From: Arthrobacter crusticola
GTDB taxonomy: Bacteria > Actinomycetota > Actinomycetes > Actinomycetales > Micrococcaceae
Reading direction: 5' to 3'
DNA: 64,000 bases
NCBI RefSeq assembly: GCF_004357995.1
Contig: NZ_SMTK01000001.1
Span: 558,001 to 622,000, forward strand
Made by a program: the position numbers and the translations under genes. Shown here piece by piece: positions 9,041 to 16,489 of this stretch. Each line of letters starts with the position of its first letter. Position 1 is the first letter of the stretch. The notes beneath the pieces were generated by a model. The model had not been told where the DNA came from. It saw only the letters and a program-made list of their open reading frames with translations, and did no database searches.

Positions 9041-9056
9041 GTGCCCGGGCGACGGC

Positions 9057-9785
9057 CTAGCCGTCGCGGCGGGTCAGCTTCCGCCACCGGGCCGCCAGGC
9101 CCCACCGAGTGACGTTGACAATCGCCTCAAGCACGATATTGCCGCTCATCTTCGAGGCGCCCAGCTCCCGCTCCACGAACGTGATGGGCACCTCGGCGAT
9201 CCGCAGGCCGAGGCGGGCCACCCGAAACGTCATGTCCACCTGGAAGCCGTACCCGACCGAGTCGACCGCCGACAGGTCGAGCTTCTCAAGGGTTCCGCGG
9301 CGGAAGGCCCGGAAGCCGGCGGTGATGTCCCGCACGGAGAGGCCGAGCATGAGGCGGGAGTAGGTGCTGCCCGCCCGGGACAGGAGCTTGCGGTGTGCCG
9401 GCCAGTTGACGACGCTGCCGCCGGGAACCCAGCGCGAACCGATCACCAGGTCAGCACCGTCGACGGCGTCGAGCAGGCTCTGCAGCTGCTCCGGCCGGTG
9501 GGAGCCATCGGCGTCCATCTCGACCAGGACGTCATAGCCGCGTTCGAGGCCCCAGCGGAACCCTGCGATGTAGGCCGCCCCCAGCCCCACCTTGCCGGTG
9601 CGGTGCAGCACGAACACCTGGGGATCCGCCGCCGCCGCCTCATCCGCGAGACCTCCGGTGCCGTCCGGGCTGTTGTCGTCCACGATCAGCACGTCGGAGG
9701 CGGGCACTGCCTCCCGTAGCCGTCCCAGTGTCAGCGGGAGGGATTCGATCTCGTTGAAGGTTGGAATGATGGTGAGAACGCGCAA
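9057..9785 (-). CDS. Polyprenol-phosphate mannosyltransferase (DPM1/Ppm-like)
   Basis: 242-residue GT2 glycosyltransferase. It opens with [18 protein letters not shown], then [34 protein letters not shown] (DxD motif, about residue 94) and IGSRWVPGG, the classical order in dolichol/polyprenol monophosphomannose synthases. The reaction transfers mannose from GDP-mannose to polyprenyl phosphate for lipoglycan and protein O-mannosylation. There is no Lnt-type acyltransferase fusion. The start appears to be TTG at 9785, as no ATG or GTG fits the conserved N terminus. It lies convergent to rbpA as in mycobacteria. A long structured region lies upstream. Confidence 0.9.
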   Translation of the reverse strand: MRVLTIIPTFNEIESLPLTLGRLREAVPASDVLIVDDNSPDGTGGLADEAAAADPQVFVLHRTGKVGLGAAYIAGFRWGLERGYDVLVEMDADGSHRPEQLQSLLDAVDGADLVIGSRWVPGGSVVNWPAHRKLLSRAGSTYSRLMLGLSVRDITAGFRAFRRGTLEKLDLSAVDSVGYGFQVDMTFRVARLGLRIAEVPITFVERELGASKMSGNIVLEAIVNVTRWGLAARWRKLTRRDG

Positions 9786-9846
9786 GCGAGGGGGGCCTTT
9801 CCGGGGGGAGACGCAGGACCGCTGGTGCCTGCCAGGTCAAACGGCA

Positions 9847-9852
9847 AGTATA
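9847..9852 (-). promoter_or_regulatory. Proximal -10-like hexamer for the mannosyltransferase
   Basis: On the minus strand this reads TATACT, 62 bases before the TTG start. No convincing -35 is seen, so it is a weak candidate that would complement the distal promoter at 10094-10121. Confidence 0.3.
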
Positions 9853-9902
9853 GGCGACCGACCTGTACGGCCCGGCGGGCGGAGGCTGCGCGGAGCCCCT
9901 TC

Positions 9903-9984
9903 CATCGAGCAGGCCCGCCCGCCTTCGTACCAGAAACGGTGAACCGGATCTGTTCTCTGATGGCGTGCGGGCCTGCTCTTGATG
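9903..9984. other. Long imperfect hairpin in the 9786-10227 spacer
   Basis: CATCGAGCAGGCCCGC (9903-9918) is the inverse of 9967-9984, with a two-base bulge in the right arm. Inside, CGCC (9920-9923) can pair with GGCG (9962-9965), and CAGA (9931-9934) with TCTG (9949-9952) around a small CGG/CCG hairpin. This nested pairing is far more than expected of a plain spacer. It is not a tRNA and shows none of the SRP-RNA or 6C consensus I know. It could be a structured leader of the mannosyltransferase mRNA or a small RNA. The rest of the 440-base spacer shows no gene. Confidence 0.5.
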
Positions 9985-10093
9985 AATGCCGTCACCGCCC
10001 CACCAATGCGGCGGTTGAGCCGAACGGGAGGTGTGTTGCGCCGGTGGTCGGCCAGGTCAGTCCTCGAGGAGTTGCTCCAACCCGTAGGAACTC

Positions 10094-10121
10094 AGCTTAC
10101 GTGCTGGGGGCGGGGTGTCAA
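10094..10121 (-). promoter_or_regulatory. Consensus-like promoter facing the mannosyltransferase
   Basis: On the minus strand, a perfect TTGACA -35 (10121-10116) is followed after 16 bases by TAAGCT (10099-10094). Transcription would start near 10087 and run leftward through the long hairpin, giving a leader of about 300 bases before the TTG start at 9785, or a separate small RNA. Confidence 0.6.
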
Positions 10122-10128
10122 TGTGCCT

Positions 10129-10162
10129 CTGACCTGCGCAAACATCTTTCGGTGCAGGTCAG
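10129..10162. repeat. 9-base perfect inverted repeat
   Basis: CTGACCTGC (10129-10137) is exactly inverted at 10154-10162 with a 16-base loop. It lies just upstream of the leftward promoter at 10094-10121 and 66 bases past the amidohydrolase stop. No T run follows on either strand, so it may be an operator or a weak terminator of the amidohydrolase gene. Confidence 0.4.
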
Positions 10163-10227
10163 CGTCCGGTCCGGAGAATGGGCATTTTCGGTTTGCGGTC
10201 ATCTCTTGACTGACGGGCTCGGGGCGC

Positions 10228-11865
10228 CTAGGCGGCGCCTCCGCCGCCCTCGGAGAACAGGGTCCGGCCGTAGTGGACGGTCTCGATGCAGCGCGGCGGA
10301 TTCTCGGTGTCCAGCGCCGGCAGCAGCGGGGTCCCCGCCCGGGGATCCGTGCTCCAGGACTGCACCCGGTTGTCGGGTGTCTGAACCATGAGTTCGTCGA
10401 CCCGCCAGACGGCGAAGGAGGCCGGCGAGCCCGGCGCGAGCTGGCCCAGCATCGGGTTCACCTCACCCGCCGCCCGCCAGCCGGCCCGGGTATGGGCAAT
10501 AAAGGCCGCCCGCGCCGAAACCGCCTCGGCCGGGTTGCTGTGGTCGATGCAGGCCCGCACCGAGGCCCACGGGTCAAGGGGCGTGACGGGGCTGTCCGAG
10601 CCCATGGAGACCGGCACCCCGGCCGCCAGCAGGGACCCAAAGCGGTTCATGCCGACCCGGCGTCTCTCGCCGAGGCGCTGCTCATACAGCCCCTCCGGGT
10701 GCCCCCAGAGGGCGTCGAACACCGGCTGGGCGCTGACCGTCACCCCGAAGTGGACCAGGGCGGCGATGGCGGCGTCGTCGGCCATCTCGACATGCTCGAG
10801 CCGGTGGCGGGAGCGGCGCACCGCCTCGATGCCCAGGCTCCGCTCGGCCTCCCCCAGGCCGGCGAGGACGACGTCGAGCCCGGCGTCGCCGATTACGTGG
10901 AAGCCTGCCTGCACCCCCTCGGTGGTCGCGGCGGTGAGGTGCGCCCCGACCGCCGGCGCATCGAGGAAGACGTGCCCGCGGTTGCCCGGGTCGTCGCTGT
11001 AGGGATCCCGCAGCGCCGCGGTGCGCGAGCCGATCGAGCCGTCGACATTGAGGTCCCCTGCGAGCCCCGCCAGGCGGCCATCGAAGGAGGCGAGCAGGCT
11101 CCGAACCTCCTCCGGGGAGGAGACGGCCTCGGCCCAGTAGGGAATCACCCCAGGCAGGTCCGCGCCGCCGTCCGCGGTGGCGAGGGCGAGCAGGCCCTCA
11201 AGGTCCTCCCGGGGGGAGATGTGCGGAGCGGCCATTTCAACGACGGCGACGATGCCGCGGGAGGCGGCATGGGCAAGGGCCGCGCGCTGCAGGGCGGCCC
11301 GGTCGGCGGGGGCGAGGGCACGGGTGGCCAGCCGGGCCGCCGTGTGGGCGGCGCGCACCAGGAAGCCGTCGTTCCAGCCGTCGAGGGCCGCGAGGCCCAG
11401 GGAGGCCGCCAGGGTCCCGGACACAACGGCAGAATGCACATCCGCCCGGGTGAGGTAGACAGAGCGCCCGCCGGAGGCGGAATCCAGCTCGCCGGCCGTC
11501 GGCACGCGCCGCTCGGGCCAGCGTGACTCGTCCCAGCCATGGCCGAACACCGGGCCCTCGTGGGCCGCGGCCGCGGCGTGGACGCGCTCGAGCAGGTCCG
11601 CAAGGCTGGTGCAGGCGGACAGGTCGATCGAGCTAAGTCCCAGACCGGTCTCGGTGGTATGGAAGTGGGAGTCGACGAAGCCAGGGGCGATGAGTGCACC
11701 GTCGAGGTCGACGGTGCGGACGCCGGGCCCTCCGAGGTTCTCCGCGGCATGCTCACCGCCGATCCAGGCGACTGTCCCCCCGTCGACGAGCATGGCGGTG
11801 GCAAAGGGATCGGCTGGGCTGTAGACGGAGCCGTTGCGGTACAGGACGGGGCGCTGGGAATCCAT
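10228..11865 (-). CDS. Amidohydrolase family protein (YtcJ-like)
   Basis: 545 residues. The N-terminal beta-sandwich runs into the metal-binding DSHFHTTE (His-x-His, about residue 66). It continues with HVIGDAG (about 309), a HRLEHVE segment and SMGSDSPVTPLDPW toward the C terminus, the order of YtcJ/Nfi1-type metal-dependent hydrolases of the amidohydrolase superfamily. It would hydrolyse a C-N bond in a cytoplasmic substrate that cannot be identified here. It starts at ATG 11865, 54 bases downstream of helY, so it may be co-transcribed with it. Confidence 0.88.
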   Translation of the reverse strand: MDSQRPVLYRNGSVYSPADPFATAMLVDGGTVAWIGGEHAAENLGGPGVRTVDLDGALIAPGFVDSHFHTTETGLGLSSIDLSACTSLADLLERVHAAAAAHEGPVFGHGWDESRWPERRVPTAGELDSASGGRSVYLTRADVHSAVVSGTLAASLGLAALDGWNDGFLVRAAHTAARLATRALAPADRAALQRAALAHAASRGIVAVVEMAAPHISPREDLEGLLALATADGGADLPGVIPYWAEAVSSPEEVRSLLASFDGRLAGLAGDLNVDGSIGSRTAALRDPYSDDPGNRGHVFLDAPAVGAHLTAATTEGVQAGFHVIGDAGLDVVLAGLGEAERSLGIEAVRRSRHRLEHVEMADDAAIAALVHFGVTVSAQPVFDALWGHPEGLYEQRLGERRRVGMNRFGSLLAAGVPVSMGSDSPVTPLDPWASVRACIDHSNPAEAVSARAAFIAHTRAGWRAAGEVNPMLGQLAPGSPASFAVWRVDELMVQTPDNRVQSWSTDPRAGTPLLPALDTENPPRCIETVHYGRTLFSEGGGGAA

Positions 11866-11919
11866 GGAGTGGTAACGGGGCTTTCGCTAGGAGGCGGGAG
11901 ATCGTGGGGGTGGTGCGGG

Positions 11920-14733
11920 CTATTCGGTGATGTTGGAGTAGGCGACGACGCCGCGGCGGATCAGGGCGATGGCCTTGACGCAGCGCCCGTGAAGGCCTTC
12001 GGGCAGGTCCCGGACCTTGGCCAGCTGATCGAGCAGGTCGATGACCTGCTTGGCCCAGCGGACGAAGTCGCCCGCGGCGAGCTCCGTGCCGCTCAGGGCG
12101 GCCTGCAGCGGGCGGCCCTGAGCCCACTTGTACATGGGCCAGACGAGTCCGAGTTCGGGCTCCCCTGTCACGGGCAGGCGGTGCTGCTCCTCGCTGTCGG
12201 TCAGGCGGGACCATTCACGGATGATGATGTCCACCGAGTTTTCGAGCCCGAAGCTCGGCAGAATCGGGCGCAGTCCCCGCTCCTCGCGCTTGGCCTGGTA
12301 CACCAGCACCGAGGCGACCGCGGCGAGCTCGGCGGCGTCGAGTTCGTCGAAGGCCCCGTTTTCGACCGAAAGGGCGATGAGGAGGTCCTTCTCCCCGTAG
12401 ATGCGGCGCAGTTTCTGCCCTTCGGGGGTGATCTTCAGGCCGGTTTCGGCGTCCGGTGCCACGTAGCCGTAACCGGCCAGCACCTCGGAGACCCGGTCGA
12501 AGGTCTTCGCGATGGTGTTGGTCCTGCCGCGGATCTGCCCGGCGAGGCGGTCGGTCTCCTTGCGCAGCTTCAGCCAGCGCTCGGACCAGCGGGCGTGCTG
12601 TTCCCGCTCGCTGCAGCCGTGGCAGGGGTGGGCGCGCAGGCGCCGGCGCAGGTCGGTGATGGCCCGCTCCTCGGCGGCGGCGGTCGAGGAGTGGAGCCCG
12701 TTCCCGCGGCCGGCGCCACGTCGAGGCGGCCGCTTCTCCTGCAGGGCGTTGCGCAGGGAGGAGGTGAGGTCGCGGCGGTCCTTCGGGCTGCGGGCGCTGA
12801 AGCTCTTGGGGATCCGGATCCGGGAGAGGATTTCGATGGGCCCGTCAAGGTCCTGGACGCCGACCCGCCGGATCTGCGTGTCGATGGTCAGCACGGTGGG
12901 ACGCGGCTCGCGGGAAGGGTCGCTGTCGAGCACCACGGCGTACCCCTGGCTGCGGCCGCCGGGCACATCGATCACGTCGCCCGGGCGCAGCGCTTCAAGT
13001 GACGCCTCGGCCGCCGACCGCGCGGAGCGGGACCGGTCACGGGAGGCGCGCTGTTCGAGGTCGGTCAGCTCCCGCCGCAGGCTGGCGTATTCGCGGAAGT
13101 CCCCGAGGTGGCAGGTCATCGACTTCTCATAGCCGCGCAGGGACTCCTCCCGGCTGCGCAGTTGTTTGGCCAGGCCGACGACGGAGCGGTCGGCCTGGAA
13201 CTGGGCGAAGGAGGTCTCGAGGATCTCCCGCGCGCGTTCCTGGCCGAACTGGGCGATGAGGTTGATGCTCATGTTGTAGGTCGGGCGGAAGCTCGAGTTC
13301 AGCGGATAGGTGCGGCGGGAGGCGAGCCCGGCGACGGCCCCGGGGTCGGTGCCCGGCTGCCACAGCACTACGGCGTGGCCCTCGACGTCGATGCCGCGGC
13401 GCCCGGCCCGGCCGGTGAGCTGGGTGTACTCCCCCGCAGTGACGTTGACGTGGGCCTCGCCGTTGAACTTGTCGAGCTTCTCCAGCACCACCGAGCGCGC
13501 GGGCATGTTCACGCCCAGGGCGAGGGTTTCGGTGGCGAAGACGGCCTTGACCAGGCCCGCGGCGAACAGTTTCTCGACGACCTCCTTGAAGGTCGGCAGC
13601 ATGCCGGCGTGGTGGGCGGAGAAGCCGCGGATCAGGCCTTCGCGCCAGGTCCAGAAGCCGAGGATCTCCAGGTCGTCCCGCGGAATCTCCTGCGTGGCTT
13701 CGTCGATGGTTTCGCTGATGGTCCGGCGTTCGTCCTCGGTGGTGAGCCACAGGCCGGCGTGCAGGCACTGGGTGACGGCGGCCTCGCAGCCGTTGCGGGA
13801 GAAGATGAACGTGATGGCCGGCAGGAGGGCGGCGCGGTCGAGCGCGGTGATGACCTGCGGCCGGCTTGCCCGGCGCACGAGGGTTTCCTGCGGCCGGCGC
13901 GCGGGCGCCCGTCCCCGGCGTCCGGAGCCCCAGCCTGCGCGCTGGTTCAGCCGGACCTCGTTGCTGGCCAGTTCGAGCAGTTCGGGGTTGACCTCGTAGA
14001 AGTCCCGGGCCCCGCCGTCCGGGCCGGACGGCGCCGCCTCGTCGAAGGCCACGTCACCGGCGAAGAGGTCAAGCAGGTTCGACCCGACCATCACGTGCTG
14101 CCACAACGGCACCGGCCGGTGCTCGGAGACCACGACGTCCGTGTCCCCCCGGACCGTGTCGAGCCAGGCTCCGAATTCCTCGGCATTGGAGACAGTGGCG
14201 CTGAGGGAGACGAGTTTCACCTCGGTCGGCAGGTGGATGATCACTTCCTCCCAGACGGCGCCACGGAACCGGTCGGCGAGGTAGTGGACCTCGTCCATGA
14301 CGACGTAGCCGAGGTCGTCGAGCGTTTCGGAGTTGGCGTAGAGCATGTTCCGCAGCACTTCTGTGGTCATGACGACGACGTCCGCGTCGGGGTTGATCGT
14401 CGTGTCCCCGGTGAGCAGGCCCACCCGCTCCGGGCCGTGCACCGCGGCCAGTTCGGAGTACTTCTGGTTGCTGAGGGCCTTGATCGGTGTGGTGTAGAAG
14501 GCCTTGAGGCCTTGCTGCAGCGCGAGGTAGACGGCGAACTCCCCCACGACGGTCTTCCCGGCACCGGTGGGCGCGGCGACGAGGACCCCTTTGCCGGCCT
14601 CAAGGGAGGTGCAGGCGTCGTGCTGGAAGGGATCGAGTTCGAACGAGAGCGTGTTCTTGAACGCGAAAAGCTGGGTCTTTGCCATCGCATTGCGGGTCTT
14701 GGCCGCCTGATAACGCTCTGCCGGGGTGCTCAT
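11920..14733 (-). CDS. helY: DEAD/DEAH-box RNA helicase, HelY/Mtr4-like
   Basis: 937 residues. Superfamily 2 helicase motifs are in order: APTGAGKT (motif I, about residue 54), TPIKALSNQKY (Ia), DEVHYL (II, DEVH box), SATVSN (III) and QLTGRAGRRG (VI), with a long C-terminal DSHCT-like domain of the Ski2/Mtr4 class. HelY of mycobacteria has this architecture; roles in RNA turnover or rRNA processing are inferred. The start ATG 14733 follows TAGGGT by six bases, a leaderless-type arrangement. It lies downstream of tatA-tatC on the same strand (59-base gap). Confidence 0.93.
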   Translation of the reverse strand: MSTPAERYQAAKTRNAMAKTQLFAFKNTLSFELDPFQHDACTSLEAGKGVLVAAPTGAGKTVVGEFAVYLALQQGLKAFYTTPIKALSNQKYSELAAVHGPERVGLLTGDTTINPDADVVVMTTEVLRNMLYANSETLDDLGYVVMDEVHYLADRFRGAVWEEVIIHLPTEVKLVSLSATVSNAEEFGAWLDTVRGDTDVVVSEHRPVPLWQHVMVGSNLLDLFAGDVAFDEAAPSGPDGGARDFYEVNPELLELASNEVRLNQRAGWGSGRRGRAPARRPQETLVRRASRPQVITALDRAALLPAITFIFSRNGCEAAVTQCLHAGLWLTTEDERRTISETIDEATQEIPRDDLEILGFWTWREGLIRGFSAHHAGMLPTFKEVVEKLFAAGLVKAVFATETLALGVNMPARSVVLEKLDKFNGEAHVNVTAGEYTQLTGRAGRRGIDVEGHAVVLWQPGTDPGAVAGLASRRTYPLNSSFRPTYNMSINLIAQFGQERAREILETSFAQFQADRSVVGLAKQLRSREESLRGYEKSMTCHLGDFREYASLRRELTDLEQRASRDRSRSARSAAEASLEALRPGDVIDVPGGRSQGYAVVLDSDPSREPRPTVLTIDTQIRRVGVQDLDGPIEILSRIRIPKSFSARSPKDRRDLTSSLRNALQEKRPPRRGAGRGNGLHSSTAAAEERAITDLRRRLRAHPCHGCSEREQHARWSERWLKLRKETDRLAGQIRGRTNTIAKTFDRVSEVLAGYGYVAPDAETGLKITPEGQKLRRIYGEKDLLIALSVENGAFDELDAAELAAVASVLVYQAKREERGLRPILPSFGLENSVDIIIREWSRLTDSEEQHRLPVTGEPELGLVWPMYKWAQGRPLQAALSGTELAAGDFVRWAKQVIDLLDQLAKVRDLPEGLHGRCVKAIALIRRGVVAYSNITE

Positions 14734-14792
14734 CCTTCAACCCTAAACGCTGGGCCGGGGGGCGGCACGCATCGCCGGCGTCCGGGCGTCTG

Positions 14793-15620
14793 TTAGAGCC
14801 CTTCGATGGTGGAGGCCGAGTCGGCGGTGGCGTCCAATTCGGCCTCGCGGGCGGCGTTGCGCCGGGCGCGGCGCTTGTCGTTGAGCAGGCACAGGCCGAT
14901 GGCGGCGAAGAAGAGCACGAGCATCGGCACGGCGAGGTAGAACATGCTCACCGCGTCGGCGCCGGGTGCGGCCATCGCGGCGAAGAGGCAGACCAGGAAC
15001 ACGGTGATTCGCCAGGCCTTGAGGATCTGGCGTCCGGAGATCAGCCCCACGAGGTTCAGCCCGAACAGCACCACCGGGAGCAGGAACGCGATGCCGAAGG
15101 CGAGCATCAAGCGCAGGATGAAGGTGATGAACACCGACACCGTGATGATGTTGGTGAACCCGCCCGGGGTGAAGTCCGTGAGGACCCGCACCGCGTTGGG
15201 CAGCACCAGCCAGGCCAGGTAGATGCCGGCCAGGAACAGGGGCACGGCCACCGCGATGAAGGACAGGGAGATGCGCCGTTCCTTGGCGTGCAGCCCGGGG
15301 GTGATGAACGCCCACAGCTGGTACAGCCAGACCGGGCTGGAGATGATCAGCCCCAGGAAGACCGAGACTTGGATGAGCAGGTCGAACGGGGAGGCCACTG
15401 CGTCGAAGTTCAGGGCCGCGCTGCGGCCCTCGCGCTCGTTGAGCTCCTGGATGGGCGCCGCAAGAGCTTCAAGGACGGGGTTGTAGATGAAGAAGCCGAC
15501 CACCGTGCCGGCGACCACCGCCACGGAGGACTTGACCAACCGGATGCGGGCTTCGCGCAGGTGTTCCTTGAGGGCCATCCGCCCTTCGGGGTTGGCCTTG
15601 CGCCCTCGGGTCCGTGCCAT
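14793..15620 (-). CDS. tatC: Sec-independent protein translocase TatC
   Basis: 275 residues with six predicted membrane helices. The cytoplasmic N terminus contains MALKEHLREARIRLVKS, corresponding to the conserved HLxELRxR region that reads the twin-arginine signal, and the TatC pattern PVWLYQLWAFITPGLHAKERR follows helix 2. It forms the receptor of the Tat pathway exporting folded proteins. tatA lies five bases upstream, confirming the pair. The highly charged C-terminal tail is common in actinobacterial TatC. Confidence 0.96.
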   Translation of the reverse strand: MARTRGRKANPEGRMALKEHLREARIRLVKSSVAVVAGTVVGFFIYNPVLEALAAPIQELNEREGRSAALNFDAVASPFDLLIQVSVFLGLIISSPVWLYQLWAFITPGLHAKERRISLSFIAVAVPLFLAGIYLAWLVLPNAVRVLTDFTPGGFTNIITVSVFITFILRLMLAFGIAFLLPVVLFGLNLVGLISGRQILKAWRITVFLVCLFAAMAAPGADAVSMFYLAVPMLVLFFAAIGLCLLNDKRRARRNAAREAELDATADSASTIEGL

Positions 15621-15625
15621 GGTGC

Positions 15626-15946
15626 CTAAGGGGTGGAGCCCGGCGTTCCGCCCGGTGCCGGATGGGAGCCACCGGCCGTTCCGGGGGGATTGTGCGGGCC
15701 GGCCGCCGGCTCGCTCGTCGTGCCGTGGGTCGGTGCGTCGGGGCCGGAGGCGACGATATTTCCCTCGACGGGCGCGGCCGCGGTGCCGCTACCGGTGTTG
15801 TTCTCATCCTTCATCTGCTTGACTTCGGACTTGAAGATGCGCAGCGACTGGCCGGCGCTGCGCGCCAGTCCGGGGAGCTTGGGCGCACCGAAAAGTAGGA
15901 TCGCGATCACGATAATAATGACGATCTGCCAGCCATCGAGCCTCAT
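15626..15946 (-). CDS. tatA: Sec-independent protein translocase TatA
   Basis: 106 residues. A single N-terminal membrane helix (IIIVIAILLFG) runs into the hinge and amphipathic helix FGAPKLPGLARSAGQSLRIFKSEVKQM, the defining TatA pattern. An extended polar Pro/Gly/Thr-rich tail (about residues 55-106) is usual in actinobacteria. TatA polymerises to form the translocation pore with TatC, encoded immediately downstream. ATG 15946 has an AGGAGAGGAA site. Nothing resembling tatB is adjacent. Confidence 0.95.
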   Translation of the reverse strand: MRLDGWQIVIIIVIAILLFGAPKLPGLARSAGQSLRIFKSEVKQMKDENNTGSGTAAAPVEGNIVASGPDAPTHGTTSEPAAGPHNPPGTAGGSHPAPGGTPGSTP

Positions 15947-16132
15947 GCCAGGTTCCTCTCCTAGGTCCTCTTCAGTTTAGGTCATAGATCGGGGGCGCCG
16001 TGCAGCAGCCGGGGCTGCCGGGCGCCGGTCAGGCTCCCAGACCGCGGGATGCATGGACCGGGGCGGAACCCCTTCGTCCGGCGTCATCCGCAAGTTCATT
16101 CAATCTTCAAGCCCTTGCCATCTGGAGGCGGC

Positions 16133-16480
16133 TCAGAGGTGCGGAAGGTCGCGCAGCAGCTGGGGCCGCCGGTTCTCGGCACGGCGCCGGATCCGCCGCT
16201 CGCGTCGCCGCCCCTGGCGCAGCAGCCGGGCTTCGTGGTTGGCCTGGCGTACCTGGGCGGGCTGGGCAAAAACCGCGGGGACGGGGGACCCGGAGGCCTC
16301 CACCACGGCGGCACCGGAAGCATGGGCGGGGGGCGCGGCATCGAGAAGCGATGATGCCTCCCCGAACTCGTCAAGCGTCGCCATCGCCTTCCGGAACATC
16401 CGGAAGCCCACGGCAAGCAGGAACAGGGCGCTGACCGCCACCAGGGCGATCCACAGAACCAACCACATCCACCATGACAT
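16133..16480 (-). CDS. Small single-pass membrane protein of unknown function
   Basis: 115 residues. One hydrophobic helix at residues 3-25 is followed by an Ala/Pro-rich linker and a strongly basic tail with clusters such as RRRERRIRRR (about 90-102). The family is not recognised. The position between pafBC (9 bases upstream) and tatA (186-base gap without visible features) suggests it belongs to the pafBC-tat transcription unit. A TAGACT hexamer overlapping the pafBC stop ends six bases before its ATG, so it may also have its own leaderless promoter. Confidence 0.75.
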   Translation of the reverse strand: MSWWMWLVLWIALVAVSALFLLAVGFRMFRKAMATLDEFGEASSLLDAAPPAHASGAAVVEASGSPVPAVFAQPAQVRQANHEARLLRQGRRRERRIRRRAENRRPQLLRDLPHL

Positions 16481-16489
16481 TGCTTCAGT

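Noticed and set aside
11539-13002. A 487-codon open frame antisense to the amidohydrolase and helY
   Set aside because: High-GC third-position shadow; low-complexity Gly/Asp/Arg-rich product with no domain, covered by two clear genes on the other strand.
13108-14796. A 562-codon open frame antisense to helY
   Set aside because: Mirror frame of the helicase; the translated product has no recognisable motif and shows the same shadow composition.
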